From assembly GCA_018257865.1 (NCBI GenBank), contig JAEUBA010000051.1, positions 124,001-188,000 of the forward strand: a stretch of 64,000 nucleotides of DNA, read 5' to 3'. This document shows positions 34,397 through 46,106 of this stretch, in pieces. Origin of the DNA: Stereocaulon alpinum. Lineage: Eukaryota > Ascomycota > Lecanoromycetes > Lecanorales > Stereocaulaceae. The stretch's first letter is position 1; each line of letters starts with the position of its first letter. The notes under the pieces were generated by a model, which was given only the letters and a program-made list of their open reading frames with translations, did no database searches and was not told the DNA's origin. Made by a program: the position numbers and the translations under genes.

Positions 34397-36955
34397 CTAC
34401 TGGTAAGAATTCAAAGCCCCGCTCTTCCCACCTCCTCCACGGAAGTCGTCGTCGAAGTCTTCATTCGCTTCTATTGCGTCGATCAGGTGTTCATAGCCCA
34501 GCGGTGCGCTCTTAGCGATGGCTAGAGCGTAAGCCATGCGAACTGTATTCTTGATCTGCGAGCGCTTATCAGTACACGTTGAACATCTCACAGGCAGGAT
34601 GATGTACCTGTCGTCCATTGAAGTCTCTCCTACTCAAGTCTTCCAATTGGCGGGACGTCATCCTCGTCGCCTTTCCCTTCCCACCGGCTATATTCGCCTG
34701 CTCCAAAAAGTTTGTCCACACCTCGGCCTTTGCTTTCCGACTTAGCGGCTCATATTTGATACCAAGGTGAATTCTGCTCTGGACTGCTTCATCAAAAGCA
34801 GTGACACGGTTCGTTGTCAGTATCATGACGCCTTGGAAGTACTCCAATTGGCGTAAGAAGACTGAGACAAGAGTGTTGTGGTGGAGATGTTGCCGTTCGC
34901 GGCTTTCAAGGAACACATCCGCTTCATCGAGGAGTAGTATGGCTTTCCAGCGAGCTACTAGGTCGAGAATTTCGGTAAGGCGGCGCTCGAGTTTGTCGGA
35001 GTCTAGGCCGAGATCGCCCGCACAGACCTAGGATCTGTCAGTACGCTCCCATGAAAGAATCTCTGTGGTATGGGAATCAAACTCGATAAAGCGGTCTGCG
35101 TTGATATTCCGAGATGGCTTCAGCGGTCAACGTCTTGCCTACTCCAGGCGGCCCACTGCGAAGTTGAGTCAGCTTACGCGAGCTTATGAACATTAAGAGT
35201 ACGGCAACATACTGCAGAAGGATAATCAAACCCTTGCCCTTGCCCTCAACAAAATCGTCAAAGGGCCTCTCCTCGGCATCGGGCTTGTAAGGCTGGACAA
35301 GCGCTTGCAGCATGTCCTTCTTCTTAGTGGGGATAACGAGAGATTGGAACGGTAGGGTGCTCCATTGGATGTCTTCAATACCGGCAACCGCAAACTCCGC
35401 TGGATTGAAGGGCAATTAGCATTACCATTCCATCAATAGACTTAGATTAGCCAATCCGCCAGAACTTACCCCAAAGTCTTCTATCTAAACTGAACCCCAG
35501 CACAGTTGGACTGCAAATCAGCAACTCTTCGTCGGTCATCTCCCCTGATTGACCACTTCCGTCTTTTTTAGAGGCATTGCTAGGATTAGTGCCGATCGTG
35601 TCTTGGTTGCCAAGTAGCTCTGATATGTCCTCTAAGTCCCGCCTTCGAATGCCCAACAAGTCGCGGACCGAGACCCCATCAATACGAGGCCTTTCATAGT
35701 TTGCGTTATGTTCTTTGAAACAGAGCGGATCTACCATGAAGCGACCTTTCAGGTTGAATTTGATAGGCTGACCGTCTTTCTTGAAGTGTGCAAGACCATT
35801 GTACGACCGGTGATGTACTCCTTGAAGAGACATGAATTTCTGACCACGATCGATCAAGGCCGACTTGACTTTAGCGACTTCTGGGTGGTAGTCGAGGGGA
35901 AAAGTCTCTAGCGATGTGATGATCTTGGCACCACGGTATTCAGGTATTAAGAGAGCTCTTGAGACTTCGCCGAACTTTTTGCCATCATAGTCAAGGTACC
36001 GGCCTTGAAGCACCCAGTATGTCTGCTGCTTAATCACCTGTACATCGCCAAAGTCGAAGACAAGGCACTTCGGCTGTTCGGAGTAAATACAGGTAGTATA
36101 GACAAGAGAATTTGGGGGAAACAAGGCCCAAAGAAGATCGAAAGTGATCTCATTGTGCTCGATAAGTTGCGGTAGGGTTTGGATGGTCGAGGCGAAATGC
36201 TTCTGCAGATAACGAACGAGCAGGTCGAGATGCATCATTGCCTGGTCGCTTTCCTTGTCGCCCTGGTCTCGTCGAGATTCCAAGTCGGTCAAGTAGTGGA
36301 ATAGGATCTCAACTCGAATCTACAATCACATCACCAAAGACGTCAAGATCAAAAGACGTCTTTGATTTGAGGAGAATGCTCACCTCTGGCTTGTCTCCAC
36401 GGAGTGAGACGGTATTGACACCCTCTAAAACTTCCCGTAGTACGTCTCTCAAAGGTTCCGACTTGATATCCACATAAGTCTTGTAATGCATATTCGCTTC
36501 GTCTATCCTCGAATTAGTCAAGACCGAGGTAAATAAAATCCTTGAGACGCACCATATTTACGTCGCTCGATGAATATGTACTCTTCATAGGTATCTTCTC
36601 TATTGAATTCCTTGTCAAGAGACTCCACAAGTTTAAGACCATAGTTCTTTCTGTCCCATCTGAGATACCAGATACGTTAGTAACGCCCACTTACATACAA
36701 GAGAGGACTCGGATCATACATCTGATTGACAGTCTTGTACTCAAGGATGGATGCTCTGACCCTCGGCGTTTTGGGCGATGAGATTCCATTCTCAAGAGCA
36801 TCGGACGATGAAGGAGTGATGTTGTTGGGAAGTTGAGCTATTCGTTCATCTAGTGAAGATGCGGACGAAATACTGCTTGTACTTGAACCTGGCATTCTGC
36901 GATCGAGCCCGGAATGGGCGATCAGTTTTAGAAATGCTGCACTTCCTCGACTCAT
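34397..36955 (-). CDS. AAA-family ATPase with DUF7025-type N-terminal region
   Basis: Eight exons: 36955..36699, 36659..36553, 36502..36384, 36319..35470, 35399..35213, 35155..35083, 35027..34608 and 34555..34397, giving 723 residues with all phases consistent. After a Ser-rich N-terminus comes a long domain (YVDIKSEPLRDVLREVLEGV to RFMVDPLCFKEHN) found in large fungal AAA families. The AAA core has Walker A GPPGVGKT, split off by an intron just before GPP, Walker B ILLLDEADVFLE, and sensor region VMILTTNRVTAFDEAVQSRI. The C-terminus is Gly-rich. Expanded fungal families of this type are of unknown function. The first intron is only 39 nt (GTATGT, ACTAAC, CTCAG), near the lower limit; reading through it hits a stop. 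Confidence 0.9.
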
Positions 36956-37803
36956 CTACTAACCTTAGTACCCAATACCCACGAACAGACGGCTAGGACA
37001 GTGAGGGCGTGAATGATGTATGATGTAACAGTGTCTATCGGAGGGTTCGGAGATGGTCATATATAGCCTTTAGATGGCAGGCAAGGAAGGCTGGCAGCGC
37101 CCGATCAGAGCTGGCAAGTGTTGTGCCTTGCGGTGGCCTTACCTTGCCCTGACTCTTCTACCAATGATGACTCAACCAAGTAAAGCTATACGTGCGTACC
37201 GACTTAGGTAGATGAGCAGTATAAAGAAAATAAGGAACGTGATGGGAATAATAAGTAGTGCTTTCAGCTGCCTTAACACAGCCACACAAATTCGTTTCGT
37301 TATGAGTGGTGGTTCTGCTGTGAGATCGACTGCGCATGAATTAGTCACGATTAGGCACCATACCTAGTCGCCACTGCCAAAGCTGAGTCCAAGGATGCTG
37401 CGATATTTACTACAAAGTTCGTCCCTACGTAACCTCCCTGCAACTGACGTGATTGATCAGGCGACTGGTGTAATTCACCAACTACCATGGGAACCACATT
37501 TAGTGATTTGGCTGGGCCGACTGTCAACTGATACTTGTAACGGTTCAAGCCTAAGGTAGGCAAAAGCCATGCAGAGCGACGAACTTAGGCTCAAGCTTGG
37601 CTCCTAAAGCGCTAGAGCGAGGAAGACTCCGGGGTACATTTATTGCCCTAAACGAGCCGCTCCAGGGGATGGAGTTAGGGCCGGGCTGGTCGAAGCTTCC
37701 GCTCTATCGATAAGCTAGCGCGTTTGCACTCGGCCCTTTTCCCACTATCGACCCAACAGACACATTTTCTTCCAACGTGCCATGCTCTTGTCCAACAGAC
37801 AAC
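36956..37803. other. Divergent promoter region
   Basis: Between the starts of the minus-strand AAA gene and the plus-strand SidF gene. No coding frame with support; it should contain both promoters. Confidence 0.45.
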
Positions 37804-39523
37804 ATGGCACCAAGCCTGCTGCACTTGCCCAACGGCCAGACAATCACAGTCTCTACAGTCTTCAGTGGGTTCTCGTTCAAAGCCAATGACCTGAATGTCC
37901 ACCACTCTATATTCCCACCGGGCTGGACCATCATTCTAGAAACAGGCGATGACGACGGAGCAGATGAGCCTCAGTCGCCTCCAGACGAAAGAGAACAGAT
38001 CTACGGTTATACGAAGCGTCCAGCACACCGCTACAAGCTGCCAACACTGCACAATGACAACTTGTTCATCTCTTCAATCTCAAATCCCAGCAATACAGAT
38101 TTCAAGCCTGCGACTTCTCCTACAAGGCAGACAGCTATGATGCTGTGGGCGACTCTATGGTGGTATTTCCATCAGGTACCGATCCTGGCCTCGTTTGGCT
38201 GGATTTGAGACTGATTCTGGAACCAAGCCTCCACCCAACCCACACCTGAGCAAAGGTATCAATCCGGAGATGCCAGAATCAGGAAGACCAAAAGGGCCAT
38301 GGCGTATCAATATCAAAAGAGAGGGCATATTCAAGGGCAAAACCCTGTTACCGAAATTGGAGAGGATGGGCTTGATTGCTAGCGAGGAGTCCTGCGTTGG
38401 AGCTACAGCAGATGGGCGGAAAGGAGAAGGATGGCAGAAGATGTTCGTCAGCCAGCAATCGTTCTGGCAATTAGACCCCCGCATTTTCCTTTTCACACTC
38501 TCCCCTACCTCGTCTTCGCCGTTCCCAGGGACTTCCCCGTACCCTTCAAGACCAGGTTCCCCGAACAGGGAAGTCACCCCTTTGCAGTCACCAAGGCATG
38601 ATGCTACTCCAGGAGAGGTACCGCAGCATGGTCTATGGTCTGGCAACCAATCTCCCGGCCCCTTCGCATCGAGTAGCCACCTCCCTACCTATTACCCACC
38701 TCCACCACCTCAGTATACCTTCACTAAGTCAATCAGACACCCAATACGGCCAAAACCCCCTGGCCAAGGAGCTACAATCTACACACGTTACGTTCCTAGT
38801 GTCGGTCAATTCTTATCATTCCGTGTTGCTACTTTGTCCTCGAAGGCTCCAAAATACCACGGGCCCACGTCAAGCGGGTCTGCAAACACACTCAACTTTC
38901 TCCCTCCCAACTCGGGCGTTGCCAATGCCGCATTGCCATCACTCGGCAACTTCAACGTTCACCCTTGTGATATAGATCTACTCCACAATTGGATGAATCA
39001 GCCACGTGTCTCAGCCTTCTGGGGGGAGCAAGGTCCTCTATCCAAGCAGGAGGCCTTCCTTACGCGAGCGTTGAACGACAGGCATAGCTTTCCAGTCATC
39101 GGATGCTGGGATGGGAAACCATTCGGCTATTTCGAGCTCTACTGGGTCAAAGAGGACCATTTGGGCAGGCATATGACAGGCAGTGGTGTCGATAACTGGG
39201 ACAGAGGGTTCCATGCATTGATAGGCGAACAGGAATTCAGAGGGCCTCACAGGGTTAAGGTATGGATGAGTGCACTGGTGCACTATTTCTGGCTGGCAGA
39301 CCCAAGGACGCAGGGGGTGCTTGTGGAGCCGAGAATCGACAATAAGAAGTAAGCGACGTCCTGCTACTGATGGCGTATTTGTTCCCGTTGCTTATCTTGC
39401 GACAGATTCATCAATTACCTGAGAGACGTCGGCTTCTTCCAGGAGAGAGAAGTGTCATTTCCCCACAAGCAAGCAGCACTGATGAAGATTGTAAGAGACG
39501 GGTGGACAGCACCAGAGCTCTGA
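37804..39523 (+). CDS. sidF: SidF-type hydroxyornithine acyltransferase (IucB/GNAT), with frame break
   Basis: It starts at MAPSLLHLPNGQTITVSTVF (37804; an ATG at 37777 is also in frame). The first part ends ...MMLWATLWWYFHQ in frame 1. From about 38180 the homologous continuation is in frame 2: GRPKGPWRINIKREGIFKGK, then SSHLPTYYPPPPPQYTFTKS, TRYVPSVGQFLSFRVATLS, and the GNAT core DIDLLHNWMNQPRVSAFWGE and YFELYWVKEDHLG. A 57-nt intron (39349..39405) leads to FINYLRDVGFFQEREVSFPH and a stop at 39523. In Aspergillus, SidF acylates N5-hydroxyornithine for extracellular siderophores. No phase-correct intron explains the shift at 38170-38200, so a 1-base indel (real or assembly error) is likely. 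Confidence 0.8.
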
Positions 39524-39969
39524 GTCCTTTGCTTATGCGGCGACATTTGCTCTCAATCGCAATTGCTTTAGCAAGCATGCTCTATTGTATGATTTGACTC
39601 GAATCCAACTTTGTATTGCTATCAGTGTATGGTGAGACGATTCGTGTCTGTTAGACGACTAGAGGAGCATAGATACAAGGAAACAATTCAATAGTATGAA
39701 GTATTCGAAAGTCAGGGTACGGGCTATCATTGTTGGCTTCGGGCCCAATGTTTTTGGAGATTGGGGGTAAATTATAGTAGCTGCGACCCGGTTGCGGCAC
39801 CAATAGCTGGATGTCTTATCATTTCTACGCATTAATCTCAGTACGCACGACGCTTTCCTGGCTCTTATTCTGCTATACCACCATTCCCATAACTCCATGC
39901 CTCCCTTAAACCTAGAACACCCCGCGTTCCTTATAAAAATCCCCCCCCAACCCCCCTCGTACCATTTGT
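39524..39969. other. Convergent 3' flanks
   Basis: Between the 3' ends of sidF (+) and the secreted-protein gene (-). No gene. C-rich on the + strand from about 39930. Confidence 0.45.
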
Positions 39970-41190
39970 CTATGAAGCCCCAACCTCCCGCTCACTCCCG
40001 CTCACAGGACTAATCGCATCCATCTGCATCTTCCCCCCCGTCCCCAACCCCGTAATCCGCCCATACCGCCCATACCGCACACACATCCCCTTAATTAACA
40101 CGAACGCCTGCCAGAGATCATAGCGCGAAATACTATCTCGCGTAGCTCTACCTAGATCTGTGGCGCTTATGGTTCTGAGACAACCGAAGGGCGCTGTGGA
40201 CGAGTTCGTGTTAGGACTAGTACAGGCGAGTTGGTGTTTGTGGGTGTGGGTATGGGTACAGGTGGGAAATACGCACCACGCGTACTCCATGAACTAGGAA
40301 GCCCAGCATCGATGTTCGGACTCCCGGCTGGACCGAAGCGCAAGAGCGGTTGCATGGCAGTCTCCATTGTCGCGCTCATGAAGTCGCAGTTATCGGGGAA
40401 GGGCGGGATGTGGCTTGGACCGCAGACGACGTTTTGGGGCCGATGGGACCGTAGTGTTATTGCTAGGTCTTTGTCTGGACCTGTGTGCTCTAGGGTGTGA
40501 GTTTGGCTTTCATGTTTCTGGTTCTGCTTTATGTGGCCCGGGGGGCGCAGGGCGGGAGGGGGGGGGGGTTGACGCACTGAGTCCTGTCACGACTCCGCCT
40601 TGGCCTTTTGTCACGCAGGTTGCGATGAGGTGGAAGACGGCTGTTCGGATTGCTATAGGCATTACACGCGCTACTGCAGTGTCTAGGTCTTTAATGAGAT
40701 CGATGATGCATCTCCCGTCACCTGCGGTGTTGTTAGTTTATTTGCTTTAGGTAGAGGTTTCGTGAAGTGGTTTTGCAAAGGTACCGCTAATCCAGCGTAC
40801 GGGGAGGTTCAGGTCGTAATTGAGCATGCCGGGGACGCGTTCACCGACTGATAGATAACGAGGAGATTGGGGGCCGAAGGTGTTTATGGCATCGAAGCAA
40901 CTCGATTGGAGGACGTTGTGGCCTTCGCAGATTACGTGCAAGCCTTCCAATGATGTGGCATTGGAGTTCGGAATCGAGGGGACGGTGGTGTTCAGGAGGG
41001 GTGAGGGTTGGGATGTTAGGTCTTTGTATTTGAGATGGGATAGCACCTCCGCGGCTAAGGTTGAATTGGTAATATCTAAGGATCCATCTTGTGGCAGAGT
41101 AGTTTCTGCATCCTTTGTAAGACCTGTGGTTGTCGATGAGATGGCGTGAACGAATAGGAAACATGTGGCTCCACGAATGCTAAGCTGCAT
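39970..41190 (-). CDS. Secreted Cys-containing protein with duplicated domain
   Basis: Four exons: 41190..40785, 40721..40578, 40480..40277 and 40193..39970 (introns 63, 97 and 83 nt), 325 residues; all phases close. The N-terminus MQLSIRGATCFLFVHAISST is a signal peptide. Two similar modules follow. The first has HVICEGHNVLQSSCFDAINT, FGPQSPRYL, LNLPVRWISGDGRCIIDL and an AxxLIATCV-like end. The second has VVCGPSHIPPFPDNCDFMSA, FGPAG, GLPSSWSTRAPFGCLRTI and YDLWQAFVLIKGMCV. The shared order Cys-Cys, FGP, LP-x-W, GxC, then a helix ending in Cys resembles uncharacterised secreted proteins of plant-associated ascomycetes. An effector or cell-wall role is possible but not shown. Confidence 0.8.
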
Positions 41191-41556
41191 GGTGACCAGT
41201 GAGCGGCGATCATACAAAGTCTCAACTCCAATTCCTCCGCCGTCTGAGATTTTCAGCAAGGAAACAAACATCGCATAGCACGATTCGCGAGACAGTACGC
41301 GAATGCTTTCGCATAGATGGGCAATTTGCGCTGTATAGGCGATTGACAATCTCGCATCTACTAAAGAGCCTTGTGAAAACGCTATTGCCGTTAACTTCCT
41401 CGTACATCGAGTCGTGATATTTTTAATACATTATCCATGATTAGGGTTGCAACACCGTGCCCAGGTATCTCACTGCTTGCGCCGTGTCGACTGTTCCTTC
41501 AGATATGTCGTGGCAATCATGTGAGTGACTAGAAGATATGGTCGACAGTCTCTACT

Positions 41557-44401
41557 CTAGACAAGTCGAACCATCTCCTGCTGGCCATCTTTGATGCACT
41601 GTGCATGGACGGTTCCGACTGTCAAGCGTTCTGCTAGCCCACGTTCTGGTAGTCGCTTGATCAACATCACGTTGACCATGCACCATTCGTCCCACACACC
41701 AACATCTGTATCGAATTGCCAACTATCGTTCACAGATTGAGATATCGTTTTCGATAGGACAATTGCCTCGATATCTCTATCTAGCTCCTCTAGAAGTGGT
41801 ACATGCCAAGCAGTCCCAACTCGCCGACGGTGTTGATCGAGTAGGCACACACGCTTACAGCCCTCATTGCTTGCAAATTGGCGCTCTGAGACTGCAGATG
41901 AGAGCAGGAGCTTCACTGCGAGACTTGTGAACTGCAGTATAGCTGGCCCGTCTGTGATCTCTCCGTGAGGGTTGTTAACCATGCGCGCTCGATACGCCAG
42001 GCTTCGTACCATCGGTTTCGCCCAATGCAAGCCTTGCATTACATCTTTGTAGAAAGAGCAGTCTTGTGGTGCAAATGGGGCTTTTGGATTCAGAATATAA
42101 GTTCCTGTTTCTTCAGAATTGATGTTCTGACCATATCGCACGACATGACGTTTCTTGTTACCTGCACTGACTGTCTCAAAGCGGTGAATGAGGGATATGA
42201 ACCCTTCCAGTACGTTTGTCTGACATGTCACAGGACCATGCCAGGCTGACCATGCATAGGTCGGAAGCCCCAGATCATGTGCACCTAGCTCTTTTGATGG
42301 ATCCCCGTTGCATCGGAATCTGCGATGAATGACGCCTTGAGGGCGCCACAGAAGCGTGAAGTCAATGACGTCTTCGATCAAGCCATTTGAGATCTTCCAT
42401 GCTGAAAGAGCCTGCATGACCTCTGATGTTCCCCTGAAAGCTGCTAGAATATCTGTCGGAAACGTCATGTTCCTTGCTGTGTAGCTCCTAACGATCCTTG
42501 CGTACATATCAAAGGTCAATGGCCAGTCCCAATTATCGGCTGGAGATAGCCTGCGTTCTATGGCTTGGGAGTTGAACCACTTCTCTTTGGTGTGTTCAAT
42601 CTCTTTCAGTGCCAGGTCTGGAATCTCAGAGACTATGTCCTCATGAGCTACGTCTGTGGCACAGCGAAAGTGAGCCTGATTATCAGCAAAGATAATCGAG
42701 GTATGCGAGAGCTCTGCTTCTTGCATGGTCCAAGCCCTCGTGTTCCAGGTTGACCGTTCTAAGGTCTGATTTATGCTTGACAAAGCATTTATAAGCCGGA
42801 GTCCGCCAATATTCCGTACCACTTGCTTGGGTCCGCTGACTTGAGCTGTGAGTGACTGGTCGCTATTAGGGAACTGGACGGTGTCCTGGTCAGGGTGGAG
42901 ACGTGAGAGTGGGATGTCTGAATGACTTCCTTCCGTAGCAATCAATGTAGCTATTGCACTTGAGTAAGTCTGACCCATTTGCTCGATCTGTATAGCTTTA
43001 TCTTTAGGATCGTCTTGAATGATGCACAACTGGTCTACCCAAAGCATAACATCATACTCTTTGTCGAGGGCGTTGAGAGCTTGGACTAATTCGATAGCAT
43101 CTCTAATAACGGCTGGTATCGTATTCCATTCTTTCTTTAGTGCTCCGTCCACACATAGCGTTGATTCGTTCGACTTGATTAGCTGCAAGCCCTGCTTGCC
43201 TCCCCAGACGTAGCTGAGTGCTATGTGCTGGGAGGGGGTGAAGAAACTCCACCTAACCAGGCACATCCGTTCGGTATCTATGAATCTCAGGTTTCTTGGT
43301 CCACCAAGATTCTGGCCAGTCCATCGAGATCTGATAGTCTCACACAATGTATGATGGTCCCTACAAGTCTTGATCCAGGACCACCTGCACCGGTGGGAGT
43401 CAGTATTCTACCTCGTAATGTATACACGACAAGCAGACATCTGAAAAGCGAAAGCCGTACCAAACAGTATACTACAATAGAATTCGGACTTGATGGACTG
43501 CACCAATTCTGAGCATCTCTTCCCCATATGAGAGATTTAGGACTGTGAGATAGACTCTTCGAGGCAGTTGAGAGCTTTCTCAATGTTGGAAAGCGCCTCA
43601 CCAAAGCGCAGGGGTCATCATGCGATAATCACGGGTAAGAAGCTGCATGGACATTTGATGAAACTGGACAAGGAACAACTAGGCAGCCAAGACTTATTTC
43701 TGTGCCAAAAGGGAACAGCCCGAAAGAAGAAGTCGGCCGAGGAAAACAGAATTTGAAAGTAAGGGCAACCGCATATTTTGCAAGAAATGAACAAGGCAAA
43801 GCGATCTAGGTAAATGCACGTACAACAGGCTCGGAGAGGCATGATTGCCAATCAGCCGTCCGTGATATATCGGATGTTGTCCCAGGAGGTGAGCGTCGTT
43901 CGCTAAAAGACGAATAAAAGCCCGATCTAGATCCGCTATGCGTGTTGCTGGAGGAAATATCACGTTGGTGTAGACCATCATGCAGTAGACACTCTGCTTG
44001 TCTTTGTTACCGAGGAACGGTGTACTCCAAAACTGCGATGCGAGGTAGAACGACCCGGCAAGGAAACCACCCAAGTACACCCTGACAGGTGAATTGTCGA
44101 GCGTGGCAAGTGGAACTCTACCAGCCACAACTTCGGGAAGCCTTGCTTTGAGAGCAGTAACAACTAGCTCGCAAAAGCTGCAGTCGCGCTTGTTGAGAAC
44201 TTCATCGAGGCTACCTAAGAGATGTTCTGAATCGTAGATCAAGTCGTCTGCCGGGGAATCAATGAAGTACCCAGGTATATCAAGTGTGCTGCATCTTATG
44301 CATAATGGTCCTGGCGTGGGTGCAACATGTGAGACCAGGCCATCAGGAACATACGAGTATTTTCCTGGACCCAGATAGGGTCTATCGGCTGTATAATCCA
44401 T
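41557..44401 (-). CDS. HET-domain (heterokaryon incompatibility) protein
   Basis: Two exons: 44401..43824 and 43384..41557, 801 residues. Exon 1 (from the ATG at 44401; an upstream TTG is not preferred) has the N-terminal region typical of HET proteins: LCIRCSTLDI, NKRDCSFCELVVTALK, and LLGQHPIYHGRLIG. Splicing at GTACGT (43823) to GTGCAG (43385) restores LLWSWIKTCRDHHTLCETIR, matching the usual W-I-x-x-C-x-x-H-H block. The HET domain follows: HIALSYVWGGKQGLQL, VLWVDQLCIIQDD (as MLWVDQLCIIQDDP), QIEQMGQTYSSAIATLIA, and RAWTMQEAELS. The C-terminal ~350 residues are of the uncharacterised type. Such proteins trigger vegetative incompatibility cell death in some fungi. The intron is unusually long (439 nt). 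Confidence 0.85.
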
Positions 44402-44963
44402 CAATGATATCTGGCACAAGGACTGTGCCGGAAAAGAAAAAGCGAGTTGTAAGACAGTGAAGCGGCTAGAGATTTGCTTGATTGAGTATCTTTTACGGTG
44501 GTCTGCCGCATGAAATTGGGAAGAACGAGTATCTAGAGCCCCAAGTCAAGGCTATCACTTCGCGTGGAAACCCAGTTAGAAGCAATTGCCTGACAATTAT
44601 TGAGCGTGCTGCACTCGAAGATGATGATACGCGCTCAGGATTGGTAGCGTATGAGAGATCTATTTATATCTGTGTGTAATCGTGCGCTCATCAGAAGGCA
44701 TTCGATCTTGTTTGTTCCCTTCCCTGAGACGGAAGGCGTGACTTGAGGAGCTTGACCCTAAACATGGTAGGTAAGGTAATGATGTTGATATGGGACATGT
44801 CAAGAATCTATTACCACGCAATCAACCAGCCGGCACGCCAAGGCTCGGCATTTTCAACGGAACACAGTCCGCTCCCAGCCCTGTGAAATCCTACAAGCTC
44901 TCCGATCTCGCTCACCACACCCCTTACTACACGCCGTACTGCCAGCGGAATGGTCGAAGAGAA
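44402..44963. other. Divergent promoter region
   Basis: Between the HET gene start (-) and the carrier start (+). An in-frame ATG at 44790 would extend the carrier by 58 residues of unlike composition; it is considered 5' leader. Confidence 0.5.
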
Positions 44964-46106
44964 ATGTCCTCGTCTGCTACAAACAAGGAGAAGGACAATC
45001 CAATACAAGGAGCCCATCATGTCCACTATCCATTTTGGTTTGGGGGATCAGCGTCATGTTTTGCTGCTACGGTGACACATCCATTGGATCTTAGTACGAG
45101 CTCTGATATACACTCTACTTATCTTTGACGAAGAGGAAGCTAATCGAGTTTACAGTCAAGGTATGCGATTACCCTCAGCCACCATTCACTCCTCAAAGAA
45201 TACCGCGCTTACACAGGGCAGGTCCGCTTACAAACTCGCACTCCAGATGGCCCAAAGGGCATGCTCGGCACCTTCCTGCATATCCTCAAGAATGACAGTG
45301 TAATGGGCCTTTATCGTGGTGTAGGTCCTCCTTCCGTTTCTATCTCAAGTCCGCGACCATCATCGACTCCCTTCTCTCCTAGCAATGCAGAATGCTGACA
45401 AAGTTCTCACTTATAGCTCTCCGCGTCCCTCCTCCGCCAATTGACCTACTCCACTACGCGCTTCGGAGTCTACTCCGAACTCAAAGAGACCTTCACCACT
45501 GCCCGACACTCACCATCTTTCGCAGGTCTAATTGCCATGGCCAGCACATCTGGGTTCCTAGGCGGTATAGCCGGCAACCCAGCGGACGTTCTCAACGTGC
45601 GGATGCAGAACGATATGTCTCTTCCGAAAGCCCAGCGCAGGAACTACAAAAATGCCGTTGATGGACTCTTTAGAATGTCAAGGGAAGAGGGCTGGAGAAG
45701 CCTGTTCAGAGGCGTATGGCCAAACAGTTTCCGAGCGGTGCTGATGACAGCCTCCCAGCTCGCAAGCTACGACGGCTTTAAGAGGTTACTGCTAGAGAAG
45801 ACAAGCCTGGAGGATAACCTCACGACACACTTCACCGCATCTTTCCTCGCGGGTTTCGTGGCCACTACCGTCTGCAGCCCAGTCGATGTGATTAAAACGC
45901 GCGTTATGAGCGCAAAAGAGAAAGAAGGCCTAGTCATCCTACTACGACGAACCATCGCCAACGAAGGCGTTGGATGGATGTTTAGAGGCTGGGTGCCCAG
46001 TTTCGTGAGGCTCGGTCCGCATACGATTGCTACATTCATCTTCTTGGAACAGCATAAGAAGGTATACAGATATCTAAAGGGGATAGAGCATGATGATGGC
46101 ACTTAG
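44964..46106 (+). CDS. DIC1: Mitochondrial dicarboxylate carrier (Dic1-type)
   Basis: Exons 44964..45093, 45156..45160 (5-nt micro-exon TCAAG), 45222..45320 and 45417..46106, 307 residues. The three mitochondrial-carrier repeats are visible: THPLDLIKVRLQTRTPDG, NPADVLNVRMQND, and SPVDVIKTRVMSA, each with the PxD/ExxK/R-type signature, followed by LYRG, LFRGVWPNSFR, and MFRGWVPSFVRLGPHT. YPFWFGGSASCFAATVTHPL and the sequence around RQLTYSTTRFGVYSELKE match Dic1, which exchanges malate or succinate for phosphate across the inner membrane. The micro-exon supplies the second and third bases of the Ile codon and the Lys codon of LIKVRLQ, and is flanked by TTTACAG and GTATGC. Start choice follows family length; 44790 is an alternative. 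Confidence 0.92.
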
